NCBI GenBank assembly: GCA_963930645.1
Contig: OZ005655.1
Location: 131,238,126-131,302,125 of the forward strand
Reading direction: 5' to 3'
Length of the DNA stretch: 64,000 nt
Source of the DNA: Salticus scenicus
Lineage: Eukaryota; Arthropoda; Arachnida; Araneae; Salticidae
Shown here piece by piece: positions 42,770-54,327 of the stretch; position 1 is the stretch's first letter, and the number at the start of each line of letters is the position of its first letter. Made by a program: the position numbers and the translations under genes. The notes beneath the pieces were generated by a model. It worked only from the letters and a program-made list of their open reading frames with translations, was not told the DNA's origin and ran no database searches.

Positions 42770-44440
42770 TCTATATATTAATAGGCAAGCATAAAATTTG
42801 TTGTGACTTTTTAACATATTAATTATGGGAGTAGAGGGTTGAAAATGGTATCATTCGAAAGGTATGGTTAGTCGGAAGGTGCGAATACAAATATTATTTT
42901 CTTACGATGTCAAGAAGGTATTTAAAAATACATTTATTTTTTATGCATTTTCCCCCATTTTTCCCCTTTATACACGTATTCCCATAGAATAATAATAGAG
43001 GAAGAAGGAGCACGCCAATAGTCTTAATGCTTACAAACCCCTTCTAGGGAAATGCCAGCGAAAGCTACTTTTGCTCCTCTCAATATTGAAGTTTGTTAAT
43101 AAAGGCTTGTTAATAATCGCTGTTTTTTGTGGCAACACAACAGCTTATGTAGAAACCTTATGCTCCTTCTTCCTTTATTATTATTCTATGCGTATTCCTT
43201 CACATTATAAAATACCTAAAAGTAGAAAGTTGTTAAATCTGGCAATTTCATAAAGCTCAAATAAAACCATAGACACAGTAATTTGTATAATGTAGCATCA
43301 CTATACGCAAGCGAAGTGATGACGTCACTGTCTGTCCATGGAGCCATGTAAAAGATTTTCTATGTTAATTGTCCATTGAGTTTTTGTAAAAATTTATTTA
43401 AAAATAACGGAAATTATCTGCCGATTTTAATTCCGATATTTGGGTATAGTTATATATAAGTTACTGTCTACATGTGTTTGATTGAGTTATTTTTTCTGTA
43501 AAATTGATAAAATTTTAATTTAAAATCACAAAACTCCAGAAAAAAAAAAAAATTGCAAACTTCCAGTTTCGAATGTAAACATAAACATTTCATTTCAAAG
43601 GGTGATATTTAAACAATAAATATTGAACTAATATACTAAATAAAAGGAAAATGGATTTGTTACTAACTGCTGCATCTAAAGGTAGACGATACGGAAAAAA
43701 TTCCGATTTCCGCTTTGTGCTGAATTTACATGTTTTGAGCTTTCTTTACGTTTCAATTAACTGAAATTGGCTACTTATTTTTTAAAAAAGTGTCTTTATT
43801 GCTAGCTTTTGTGGGTAGAAGAAGCAAGTAGAAGATTCATAAAAACTTTTGATTTCCGGTTTTCGATGAATTTACACGTTTTGAGATTTCCTTGCATTTT
43901 AATTAAGTGAAATTAGTAAAATTGACTACTTATTTTTATTTTTTAAAAAGTGGATTTATTATTCTTTCCTCTGCATATATAGGTAGAAAATATAAGATTC
44001 AGAAATGTTTTAGATTTTCGGTTTTCGATAAAGTTACACGTTTTGAAATTTCCCGAACTCAATTCGACCATTTTTGAAAAATATCTTTTTTTTTTTTTTT
44101 TTGTTCAAACACTGTACTTTATGAACCAATCGAATTAATTTAACAGAATTTGATACTTGGTTGGACCTTGGTCTGACTTGGTACCTATTAGCGTCTGGGC
44201 TGTATCACACAACAAGGGGCGTTTTCACGTTGCGATTTTCTCCCATTTCAGGAAAGGCTAACATCTACAGAGAGAAATTGTTATATTAAGTAAAACTCTG
44301 CTGATTCAGTTAGAGTGAATATTGGCAAACAATTGCCGCAGCTGTGTTGCAATTGCATTCCGTTTAGGACAAGGCAATAACTTTGCTTTGCCTCGCTTTG
44401 CAAAAAAAATGGTCGAGTTTCGAGCACTGGGCGATACTAG
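42770..44440 (+). mobile_element. Helitron family 1, copy 3 (1671 bp)
   Basis: It starts TCTATATATTAATAGGCAAG after A and ends GGGCGATACTAG before T. The 3' hairpin GGTCG-AGTTT-CGAGC has one mismatch. The opposite palindrome arm keeps the uninterrupted site: AAGTA joined directly to TTTTTATTATTAG (inverse at 45843-45859). So the element sits exactly between A and T without target duplication. It carries a 208-bp MITE plus its 8-bp duplication, and without them measures about 1455 bp, close to copy 1. Confidence 0.97.
42983..43190. mobile_element. 208-bp MITE with 8-bp TSD (hAT or P type)
   Basis: The terminal inverted repeat is 30 bp with one mismatch: CATAGAATAATAATAGAGGA, then AGAAGGAGCA at the left, inverse at the right. 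CGTATTCC at 42975-42982 is repeated at 43191-43198. The other Helitron copies have the uninterrupted CGTATTCC, which confirms the insertion. An 8-bp duplication fits hAT or P superfamilies; the CATAGAATA start is closer in style to P. No ORF inside. Confidence 0.95.
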
Positions 44441-44760
44441 TTTTTATTATTAGTTACTCCCATTATGTATTTAGTTTATTTTTGAAATTCGATTGTAAAT
44501 TGTATATTTTGGTTGCAATATACAAACTGCTGAGTTTTTTTTTTTTTTTTTTTCTTTGCATATTTTAAAACGCTATGCTGAGTAAATAAATACCATCATT
44601 CTATATAGTTTGTTGATTATTTTCGGTGCCATATAGAAATAATGATAATGCACATAAGCATATATAATTTTTTGAATATACTTAATAAGATATAATAAAT
44701 AAATAAATAATAATTAAAAGTAGTTTCCAATGCTAAAAAATATACTCTAGAACTCATACA
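44441..44760 (+). repeat. Large palindrome, left arm inner part
   Basis: It continues the arm from TTTTTATTATTAGTTACTCC to TATACTCTAGAACTCATAC. The inverse is at about 45460-45854. A shared landmark is AAACTGCTGAG next to a T-run/A-run. Confidence 0.88.
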
Positions 44761-45459
44761 AACGCATGAACTTTACTTTACACATAGAGAAAAATAAAAC
44801 AATGCATATGCACTTTATTGTTAACAACAACAAAAAAAGAAAAAAAAAAAAGTGTGATATTTCAAATTTAAGTGAGATATTTTTTTTATTTTGGGCACTC
44901 AAAGAGTGCAATAACGGGCATAACCTAAATTATTTAATTAATCATTGCAATTTTTAGCCTTCACACTTTGTAGTTATTTGTTGATATAATAAACACTTCA
45001 TATATCCTCTTAACAAATATTTATAATTAAAAAATATTCTGAATAATTACATAATATTTCCCTTTCTTTTTTTTTTTTTTTCTTAATCAAGAATTTTTAT
45101 AAAAGTTAAGTAAATAAAGGACACTACAGGCTTCGAACTAATTAATATATTACCCAACTGAACTAAAAAATTGATGAAATACTCAGAGCAATGTGAAAAA
45201 ATTAAGGGGCAATTCCCCTTATGATATATTTTTGAACGAGATTTTTCAAAATATTGCGAAATTCTCGCAATCCCACCCTATAATGGGAACCTTGATATAA
45301 CTGCGCTTATCTGTACATTATAGAAATACTTTGACTTATATTAAATTCTGAAAATTTATTTAATGAAAAGTAAATATCAAATGTGTTAGATACTTACGAA
45401 TATTCACAAGTTTTATCTTCATTTATTTATTTATTTATTTTACAAATTACCCAATTTGT
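44761..45459. other. Palindrome spacer
   Basis: About 700 bp of AT-rich DNA between the arms. No gene recognised; A- and T-runs near 44830 and 45068, and TTTA repeats at 45421-45440. Confidence 0.6.
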
Positions 45460-46235
45460 GAGTTATTTGAGTTCTAGAGTATTGTTTATATTTTTTAGCA
45501 TTGGAAACTACTTTTAATTATTATTATTTTTTTCTGTTTTTTATACGTTTATTTAAAATGTTACCATTTACATTTTTTCTCTCTGCTACGTATGTATATC
45601 TTATTAAGTATATTCAAAAATTATATATGCTTATGTGCATTATCATTATTTCTATATGGCACCGAAAATAATCAACAAACTATATAAAATGATGGTAATT
45701 TATTTTCTCAGCATAGCGTTTTAAAATATGCAAAGAAAAAAAAAAAAAAAAAAAAAAAAACTCAGCAGTTTGTATATTGCAACCAAAACATACAATTTAC
45801 AATCGAATTTCAAAAATTAACTAAATACATAATGGGAGTAACTAATAATAAAAATACTTATTTTTGGTGCAATACAAAAATATCGATAAAAGCTCGATGC
45901 AATTTTCAAAGTAGTAAAAAGGTTAAAATGCTAACAGTAACATTTTAATATAAACGTATACAAATGTTAACAAAAACACTAAATAAAATATCTATCACAA
46001 TACTCTAGAATTCATGAAAAATATAAACTTTAAGTAAAAGAAATAATTTAATAACTAAAAAAAAAAAAAAAAAAAAAAAGCAATGCATACACACCTTACT
46101 GTTTTAAAAATTGTGAAATTTTTATCCAATATTGAAAATTAGCATCAGCATCTTCGCTGTGTAAAAACCTTCATCTCGACTCGAGAAAGCATGAGCCAAT
46201 CAGGTTTCTGAATTCCCTCGCTCTAGATATCCGAA
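45460..46235 (-). repeat. Large palindrome, right arm
   Basis: The reverse complement of 42326-42769 plus 44441-44760 with moderate divergence and small indels. The Helitron insertion site is intact here, between 45854 and 45855. The outer end loses similarity just after CCGAAGAGG. Confidence 0.88.
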
Positions 46236-47404
46236 GAGGAAGCCTGGATATCTAGAGGGAACCTATCCTAGATATCCGATCATTTTCAAATAACTCACAA
46301 ACAAGTTCTGTGAAAAAGCAATTTATGCTGCATACTAAGTACTTGACACTTGATTCCAACTAAAAAAAACAAGATTTAAGTAGTGTTCTTCATGTTGCAT
46401 AATTTTGCAGGTAAAAGATTAATCAGAATTCAAATGAAATTGTGTCCTGCACTTTGTTGTTTTTTCCAAAACAATGCTTTACCTAAAAAAAAGATTTTGT
46501 TGCAATTTGACCTCCACTGGTGTATGATCCGAGTTATGGGTTTTTTCTTTGATATCCAAATTAATTTTTATGTTATCTTCTTATATGGTCAATTAGAAAT
46601 ATTGTTCTTCTAAACAATATGTAGAAACTACAACCTAACAAGTTTTGGTTTATCAGTACGAGACATCAAGCAGTGCAAACAACAGTTCTTTTTATTTAAG
46701 TGTGTGCATGTGGCGGCATAATGCTTACATACACAAGTTATGTAAAGTGTTGAGCTATTGTCACACTAAGCCTAGCATGCTTGAACGATAAATTTGCCGC
46801 TAGCTGTATAGGCATCTCTCAATTTTAGTTTTCCTGTCGCCTGCTTATGGGAGCACTGATTTTTTTCTTGGACGAAAGTTTTGCAAAATTTTTCTAATTA
46901 GAGATTATGAATTATTGTTTTTTCTTTTTTTTCATACTTTTAAGAGAGAAAATTGCTTCGTGAAGCTGTGTGCTGAATTTATTTACAAAATGTGATTCTT
47001 TAAACACAATTCACATGTGGGGAAAGATGTGTGTGTGTGGGGGGGGGGGGAGGGGAGTTGTTTATCACATCTTAAAAAGTAAAAACAATATACCTTTATA
47101 ATGAAGATAAGTTAGGTGTACAGATGTGTTTACCAAATTTTGGTAAAAAATTGGAAAGTTGTAAATCAGGTCACAATTTATTTTTATTTGTATCTCAAAA
47201 ACTATTTTAACGATTTTCTTTAAATTCACCATATATACCATCTTGCAGATGCTTTTTATTGATTACTTGCTTAAAAATTGTTATGTTCTGATTTCGTAGT
47301 CCAGTTTTAACTCTGCATTCAATTTCTAAAAAAAAGGGGTTCTACAGGTTTGTTCGCAAAATCACCATTTTATCTACCCTTTAAATATTCTTTCATATGT
47401 ATTA
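46236..47404. other. AT-rich stretch without recognised gene
   Basis: No gene or element placed. GATATCTAG/CTAGATATC blocks repeat near 46245-46280. A G14-type run lies near 47039-47053. The 76-codon frame at 46383-46613 has no recognisable domain. Confidence 0.5.
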
Positions 47405-47588
47405 CCGTAATTTCTGGTAGATACCCCGCAGGTTATATAATCCAGTTTTGCACCAGAAATTTAATTGATAAATAAATTTATATTTGTACGAACTCTTCCT
47501 TCGAAAAAGTATAGATTTCTGTATTAAATAAAATTTCTCGTGGAGAAATGACACATCTTACCTGCGGGGTATCTACCAGAAATTACAG
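47405..47588. mobile_element. 184-bp MITE of Tc1/mariner type
   Basis: TA flanks both ends (47403-47404, 47589-47590). The inverted termini are about 29 bp with one mismatch: CGTAATTTCTGGTAGATACC, then CCGCAGGT at the left, inverse at the right. No ORF. Confidence 0.88.
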
Positions 47589-47997
47589 TAGTTGATTTCC
47601 AGTGTACAGATCTGTTTGTAAAGTTTTGATAAAATTGGATGGAGTATGGAGTACTAACATCGGTGTCTAAAAAAGGTTGATTTTCATTAATTTTGCAATA
47701 AACCTCTGTCTAAATATCTTTTTGTCTGAATTAATTGGTGGTTAGCAAAAAAAATTTTTATATGTTTCTGATATGAAAGTTCTGAGTGAAAATATTAAGC
47801 GAAAATGACTATCACACTTGCAGGCCTCGCAGCGCTCCTATATTTCCTGTACTTCCTACATACTTATGAAACCTCCTATTTTTCCTATATTTTGCTCAAT
47901 TCCTATATTGTCCTATCCCTAATTTCCTATATTGTCGCTCAATATTTCCTATATTTGAGTTTTGACTACTTCCGAATGTCTGATTGAATGCGCTGCA
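47589..47997. other. Spacer with TCCTATAT-rich tract
   Basis: Around 47838-47955 the word TTTCCTATAT or TCCTATATT recurs at irregular spacing. The 60-codon frame there reflects that low-complexity tract. Nothing else seen. Confidence 0.5.
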
Positions 47998-49047
47998 TCT
48001 ACATATTAATATGAAACGTGTTTTGTCTGTATCCACTAAATTGAGAGAACGGCTAGGTGTAAAAATTTGGTTGAGGTGTCTAAAAAAAGGTCTTGGTCTG
48101 TAGATGTATCATCAAAAAAGAGAAAAAAAAAAGTCGAACGGGGGGTAGAGGTTAAGAACATGTTTGCGAGCTTAACTCAGCTCCAAATTACATCACGGGG
48201 AAGAGTTGTACATGAGGGGACTAGACTCAAATACTAAAAAATCAATTTCTGCGATTTTGGAATTTTCGATTTTAAAGGGGGAAAGTAGATTTGGGGGAGA
48301 AAAGGGGGAAATTAGTTTAAGAGGGAAGTCCGTTCTAAACCCACACGTATGTAGCACATCATTTTAAAGGTCTTGAAATTTCATGAAGATTGGGGATGTT
48401 TGTATACAATATATTTCACCCTCTGGTGGTGAAAAATGGAACTAGGTGATTTTGTAGTAGACCCTATCATGTTACACTTTATTTTAAAGGTCTTAGTATT
48501 TCCTGACCGTTGGTGATGTTCGTACAGAACACACTGTGCCCCCTGTCGGTGGAAAGTGCAACTAAAGGATTTTGCAGTTGACACCACCATGTAACACCTT
48601 ATTTGAAAAGTCTTGGAAATTCAAGGCAATTGGGGATGTTCGTATACAACATACTGCGCCCCCTGGTGGAGAAAAATGGATTTTGCATAGCATACCTGTT
48701 ATACGGTGCCGCAGCCACAGGCAGCAGAAACACGAGTGAAAGGTTTGTTCGGTTCAAGGTTAATTTTTGAGAATTTTTTCATGTTATTAGTGGCCCGCAT
48801 ATACACTGCCACAGGCACCGGGGTCAAGGTAATTTTTTTGTTGCTGATTATTTTTTCGCTATGCTTTTATTTAAAAATAGAAATTCAAACAAAATCGAGT
48901 TATATGAAATCATACAAATTTATTTAAGTGAAATATCATAAATTATATTAGATGTTTTAACTTGAAATATATTTAAATAATGATGCGACGATTTTTGAAA
49001 CATTATAGTCAATAAAATGACCGTCGAATTCCACGGGTTCCAGCTAG
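47998..49047 (+). mobile_element. Helitron family 3 (1050 bp)
   Basis: A|TCTACATATTAATATGAAAC at the start and CCGT-CGAATTCC-ACGG hairpin (49021-49036), then GGTTCCAG and CTAG|T at the end. No ORF. Inside are one inverted unit of the 167-bp repeat seen in Helitron family 2 (about 48145-48290) and a tandem array of about 125-bp units at 48390-48680. Confidence 0.85.
48300..48690. repeat. Three to four tandem units of about 125 bp
   Basis: GGGGATGTT or GGTGATGTTCGTA, then CACTGTGCCCCCTGTCGGTGG-type sequence (GCGCCCCCTGGTGG in the last unit), then ATTTTGCAGT and AAAGTCTTGGAA recur near 48390, 48520 and 48640. This is the satellite of the Helitron interior. Confidence 0.8.
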
Positions 49048-49886
49048 TTATTATATTAATACAATGTTCCTATTAAGCAGCACTTTTTAACATTTTCTTA
49101 AAAAATGCAATCATATTTCATATGTCTTTAAAAATTTTATTCACATTTTAATTAACAGATGACACCGGTATTATTTTGCTGTAAAAATTAAAACAATTTT
49201 TCATTTTTAGCAGTATGTTGCCGAAATATAAATTTCCACTTTTCAAGGATTAATCGTGTTGTGTTAGCCCAAACACGATTACAAATTGTAAGCACCATAG
49301 TGAAATGCCAGATCTGGAGGATTTTTTATTCAGTAATTACCAGTAATTTTTAATCGTAACGTTTTCCTAATCACTTCAAAGATTGGTAGTCCATGATGTA
49401 TATAAATTATCACTGCTCAAAATTATTGTTGATTATTGAATAAAAATTTCACTAGATTTAGCAACACTGCCTAGAACAGCACTAGATGATATGAACTACT
49501 TTATTTATTCTCCTACCAAAAATATTTGTTTATTTAGTTTATTTATTTTTAATCGTAACTTTAATGATATAATTTTCTTTAAACAGTTTAAATTTCATCA
49601 GCTCGAACTACATAAATAACGACAAACAACGTAGTAAAATAGTAAGCAAAATGTAAAATAATGCTTCCTAAGATCCTTTTATTGTATTGGATACAATGCA
49701 AATTAATATTTAGTAAAACAATATTTACTTTTACAATAGCAATGATTTTTGTTTTTCATTAGAGCTACGATTATCTTAGTTCCTTGAAAATATAGAGTAA
49801 ACTTTTGTATATGTCGAATAAAATCAATCCAAATCGTGTTGTGGATAAACTTAGAACATTATTTCATAGCCCTGTTTCCAAAACTA
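49048..49886. other. AT-rich stretch without recognised gene
   Basis: Nothing recognised on either strand. Confidence 0.5.
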
Positions 49887-50381
49887 TTGGGTTGGCAACT
49901 AAGTTCCCGCCGTTTTTTTTTTTAATTGGAAAAATCTGTGTAACATTAAATACTTTTGGCACAAAGTTGTACATCATTCGAAAGAGAATATATTGTTCTA
50001 CCTAAATATATGTCTCGTTGTTATTAAGATACATTTTCTTGTTATTTGCAGATCATTATGGATTGTCAAGTTGAGAAGAATGAGCATTTTCGACACCTCC
50101 TTCTTTTTACCTTTAATCAAGGTTCTAAGGTCGCAGAAGCTGCTCGCAACATTTGTGCTGTGTATGAAGTGGGTGCTATAGCTGAAAGAACCGCCCGTGT
50201 TTGGTATGCAAACCTCGTTCTGGCCGTCCAGTTGAATTCGATGAAGAGCGATTGAACCACCTTTTGCATGCAAACAACAAAGGAGAATACATTCTTGATT
50301 AACTACTTGTATATGTTTATTGAAAAATAACCTTTTAACAAACATTATTAAAAACGGCGGGAACTTAGTTGCCAACCCAAG
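49887..50381 (+). mobile_element. Internally deleted mariner element (about 495 bp)
   Basis: The terminal inverted repeats start TTGGGTTGGCAACTAAGTTC and continue CCGCCGTTTTT; the right end is the exact inverse. TA lies at the left border; the right border reads GAGATA, so the duplication is not intact there. The interior keeps only the N-terminal transposase region. Confidence 0.92.
50058..50255 (+). pseudogene. Mariner transposase remnant, N-terminal DNA-binding part
   Basis: HFRHLLLFTFNQGSKVAEAA and ERTARVWYA are the first helix-turn-helix of mariner transposases. After WYAN a deletion shifts the frame: the sequence RPVEFDEERLNHLLHANN, normally downstream, follows in another frame. It ends in a stop near 50300. 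The whole catalytic DDD domain is missing. Such a remnant could still make a short DNA-binding peptide, but there is no evidence for it. Confidence 0.9.
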
Positions 50382-51068
50382 AGATAATATATATCCCTCT
50401 TTTCCTATATTTTTCCCGCACAATATGTAATATGTTCAATGTAAGGAAACAATTTAAGAAATTATTACAATATCTTTACGTAATGCGACATGACACTGAC
50501 TACTTTAAAATATTAATAAAAATTGGTGAACTGCAAAGATAGGTTTGCTCCAGCAACCAAACCTAGTGTGCCCAGTCTCTTTGTAGTATGAGAACTTTTT
50601 AAAACAAGACTTTTTGAAATTAAAAATGCGCATTTTTTTAATTATGCATATTTTATTTGGGTGATTTGTTTTCAAAAGTTTTTCATCTTTATAAATACTA
50701 ACAGTGTTTATTTATTTATTTATTTTTTAATTTCTTGTAGAATTTTTTTTATTAGAATAATTTTGTTTTAAATTTTTACAACTGATTTTTTTTTAGATTT
50801 GATTTTTCCTGTAATTTCGACTTTTAATTATTTTAGTATAAATTGTATATTTTTCAGATTCATATGAAAAGACTAAAAGCGCAAAGATATAAGTATAGTA
50901 TTATGCATGATGTAAATGTAAAAATATATATGATAATATAAGGTAATACGAATGTACAAATATCAAATATGTTATTCATGAAAAAAATGTTTATGACTTT
51001 AACTTTTATGTTCGGATATTAATAGTTGCATTTATATTTTTCAAGTTTAATTTATCTCTGAATTTATT
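50382..51068. other. AT-rich stretch without recognised gene
   Basis: Nothing recognised. Confidence 0.5.
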
Positions 51069-51345
51069 TGGAGCTGAGGCAGTCTGGTTTGTATAACGTC
51101 GAGCTTGTAATTGAAAGTTTGTGGGTTCCATACTCGAGCAAGCCGAAGACCATTGTGTACATAAATGGTGGCTAGTGCATATAAAGTCCGCCGTGGCTTC
51201 AATGCCTTTGATGTTTCGAAATTAATACCTCTGGAGTTCACCGAATCACGAAATTCATCCCCACTGTGGGGGATCAAATTTGTGATGATATATATCCGGA
51301 CCACTCCTAGCAAGGTGAATTCCAGACCACCTATCTTCCCAATTT
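51069..51345 (+). mobile_element. tRNA-derived SINE
   Basis: The head resembles a tRNA gene. GGTTTGTATAACGTCGAGC lies in the A-box region. GTGGGTTCCATACTCGAGC (51121-51139) matches the B-box pattern GGTTCRANNCY with one change. Then come GCCGAAGACCATTGTGTA and AATGGTGGCTAGTGCATATA, a body I recall from chelicerate SINEs. No poly-A tail is clear at the 3' end. Confidence 0.65.
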
Positions 51346-51714
51346 TCCTAAACCCTTCTATATTATTGTATTCATGTCATTTTTATGTCAGTTGTGCTCA
51401 TCTGTTGTAAGCGAGAATGTCACCGCACTTTAGAATGTAAAAAACGCGGGGGGAGGAAGCGTCATAAATCCACAGAAAAAGCATGGGATGTAAATGAAAA
51501 AACTCACAATCACAAGTGTATGGGGGAAAAAAGGGGATAACACCGGAAAGAATATAAGGTTAAAATTGACTGAAAAAAGTTATTGAAGCTTAGGAAAGCA
51601 TCGGGCTCGGAGGCCAGGCCCTAAAGCTATCGTCGAGAATTAGCTACGTCTCGGCAATTATAACTGATCTATTTTAACGCTTTTATTCGTTAGTGAACAA
51701 TTATGAAACGTTTA
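51346..51714. other. Spacer
   Basis: No gene recognised. A purine-rich part with AACGCGGGGGGAGGAAGCG near 51443. Confidence 0.5.
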
Positions 51715-52290
51715 TACTAAAATTAATTTAATAAATAAATTTCAATCGTTCAGTTTACATTCTCAGTTTTTTTTCTCTGTCTCTCATTAATTAGCACAGC
51801 TAATCAAAATTATATAGCAGAAATTATGCTTTGATTAAGATAAGAGTAAACACTGATTTAAGACACGTTTGAAAATAAAATCAAAATATAAGTTAAGTTG
51901 GCTAAACATTGTACTAAAACTACGCAGTAAATTATACTTACTTATCTATGAATTACTTACATATTATAGTTATTTATTACATATTAAGAATATTAGAATA
52001 ATAGAAATTACTTACTTTATCTATAAAATATATACTATTTATCTGTAAATTATACTTTATCATACGAAAATTAATTTAATAAATAAATTACAATCGTTCA
52101 GTTTACTTTCTCAATTTTTTCCTCTGTCTCTCATTAATTAGCACAGCTAATTAAAATTATATAGTAGAAATTATGCCGTGATTAAAATAAGAGTAGACAA
52201 TAATTTAAGACACGTTTGAAAATGAAATCAAAATATAAGTTAAGGTAATGTTGGCTTAACATTGTACTAAAACTACGCAGTAGGCAATCG
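51715..52290 (+). repeat. Direct duplication of about 200 bp
   Basis: AAAATTAATTTAATAAATAA, then CAATCGTTCAGTTTAC, then CTCTCATTAATTAGCACAGC, then AAGACACGTTTGAAAAT and GTACTAAAACTACGCAGTA occur at about 51717-51931 and 52068-52283. A 137-bp spacer rich in TTACTTA/TATC lies between the copies. Confidence 0.9.
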
Positions 52291-52607
52291 GTGACAGTTT
52301 GAGATTTAACCTTAGATGTGATCCGGAGACATGCCATCACAACTTTGACCTTCCGCAGAGGGCATGTCCCCCCTTCCCCCTCTTCGGTAACATCAGAAGT
52401 ATTAATTTTACGGGACACAGAAAACATTGCAGCCAAGACAGATGTTATGTGCACCAGCCAGTAATAAAATACAAGGCTCTTTTTTTCAGTCTCGAGTATC
52501 AAATCGACAATCTTACGATTACGAAATCGATGCTCTTCTAAACAGGCTCTCGTGGCTTTTAAAAATAACAAATATTAGATGAAAGAAATTCCTCAAACAA
52601 ATAAAAA
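52291..52607. other. Moderately GC-rich non-repeat segment
   Basis: 52291-52560 is less AT-rich than the surroundings and stays open on both strands for 80-129 codons (52299-52541 +, 52182-52571 -). I recognise no domain or splice pattern, so no gene is called. Confidence 0.3.
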
Positions 52608-53329
52608 TCTCCTTATATTATTAAAATCTGTACGCGTGTGTGTGTGTGTGTGTCTGTCTGTCTGTCTGTCTGTAGGTCTGTGAGAAACGGCTTGACCCCT
52701 AACGGTCGCACGGACTTCGAACAGGTACCGATGGACAGAGAATTTATCGCAGATCTGGGTTATCTAATTTGCTAAACGATGCGACCCTAATTAGCGGAGA
52801 TATTAATTAAAATGTCGACCATTGTCTAACGAAAAATGACCCAAAATTCATGATTAAATGCTTAAAAAGCGACATTTTTACGGAAAAGGTGGAAAATAAA
52901 TTAGAAATATCAGCCGTATCGTTACAAACAAGATACCATTGGAAAGGGCTTTTTTTTCTTAAACCGATGGTTTAAACGGTTTATCGATCGGGCAATTAGA
53001 CTTTTTTAAATTAACTAAACTATAAAAAAATATTGGCAACAAATCACAAAAATCTTAGCTTTGCAGACTTTTCGTCTACAGCAGTCTTCAACGGAAACAC
53101 ATCTGATATTTAATGAAGTCACGTGTTTCGTACTGCGATTAAAAATTGCAAATTTCTATTTTCTTCAATTTTTCAAATTTTACACATTTTATTTAGTATA
53201 TAATATTTACACCACAAAACAAACTTGCATTTCAAATTTCATCGATTTTCGTCAATAAACAAAAGATTTACATTTTAATTGCAAATTAAATTTTATCTTT
53301 ACACGCCGGACATTTTTGCAATATTCTAA

Positions 53330-54115
53330 TACGCGTATTTCAATTTCTAATTACGGTTGATTTATTTTTTATACATCATACGAAAGATATTTTAAAGTTC
53401 TTTTACATAATTCAAAGTTTTCAACAGATTTACACGTTTTCAGGTCTCATGAATCAGTGTTCTTTCATAGAGCTGTAATATTTTCAAATTTCAATATTTC
53501 AATTTCTAATTATGATTAAATTATTTTTAGTACATCATTCGAAGGATATTTTAAAGTTCTTTTAAATTATCGAAAATTTTTACCAGATTTACACGTTTTG
53601 AGGTGTTCTGATTCAATTTTCTTTTATGGCGCTGTAATATTTTCAAATTTCAATATTTCAATTTCTAATTATGATTAAATTATTTTTAATACATCATTCG
53701 AAAGATATTTTAAAGTTCTTTTATATTATTCAAAGTTTTCAACAGATTTACACGTTTTGAGGTAACCTGAATTCGTTTTCTTTTGTATCTCAGCTACTAC
53801 TTAAAATAATTTCATAAGTAATACATCATTGGAAAGCTTTTTTGAATTGGAATCGAACAGTGGAATACAGAAATTTGTACCGCCAGATGGCGCTGTAATA
53901 TTTTCAAATTTATATATTTTATTATGATTAAATTATTTTTAATACATCATTCAAAAGATATTTTAAACTTCTTTTAAATTATCGAAAGTTTTCACCAGAT
54001 TTACACGTTTTGAGGTGTCCTGAATCAAATTTCTTTTATGGCGCTGTAATATTTTCAAATTTCAATATTTCAATTTCTAATTTGGTTTAATTATTTTTAG
54101 TACATCATTCGAAAG
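53330..54115. repeat. About five tandem AT-rich units with TTTACACGTTTTGAGG motif
   Basis: CATCATTCGAAAGATATTTT, then AAAGTTCTTTT, then CAGATTTACACGTTTTGAGG, then GCGCTGTAATATTTTC and CAATATTTCAATTTCTAATT recur near 53340, 53500, 53640, 53920 and 54060 at roughly 150 bp. Confidence 0.88.
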
Positions 54116-54327
54116 ATGTAGGTTAATTAAGAGGGCCTGAAAGGGTGGAGAAGGAATAGGCGTGGACCGCGCGCGTATCCCATAACTTGTGTGCGCGCAG
54201 AGCGCACGGGACTGCGCTGCCGAAGGCAGTGGGGACCCCGTGCGAATTTTTACCCGATCAGAAATGATTTTTTTTTTAGGGGGCACGAAGTGTCAGGGAA
54301 GGAATACGCGCGCGCAGCGCGTGTATC

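Noticed and set aside
43071..43253. 60-codon frame crossing the MITE end
   Set aside because: It spans the TIR and target duplication, so it is accidental.
42204..46300. A single large Helitron including the palindrome
   Set aside because: A good 5' end is visible, but no hairpin plus CTAG-T end was found downstream; only the 5' end is reported.
52182..52571. 129-codon minus-strand frame
   Set aside because: No domain recognised, and part lies in a duplicated AT-rich repeat; kept only as a note.
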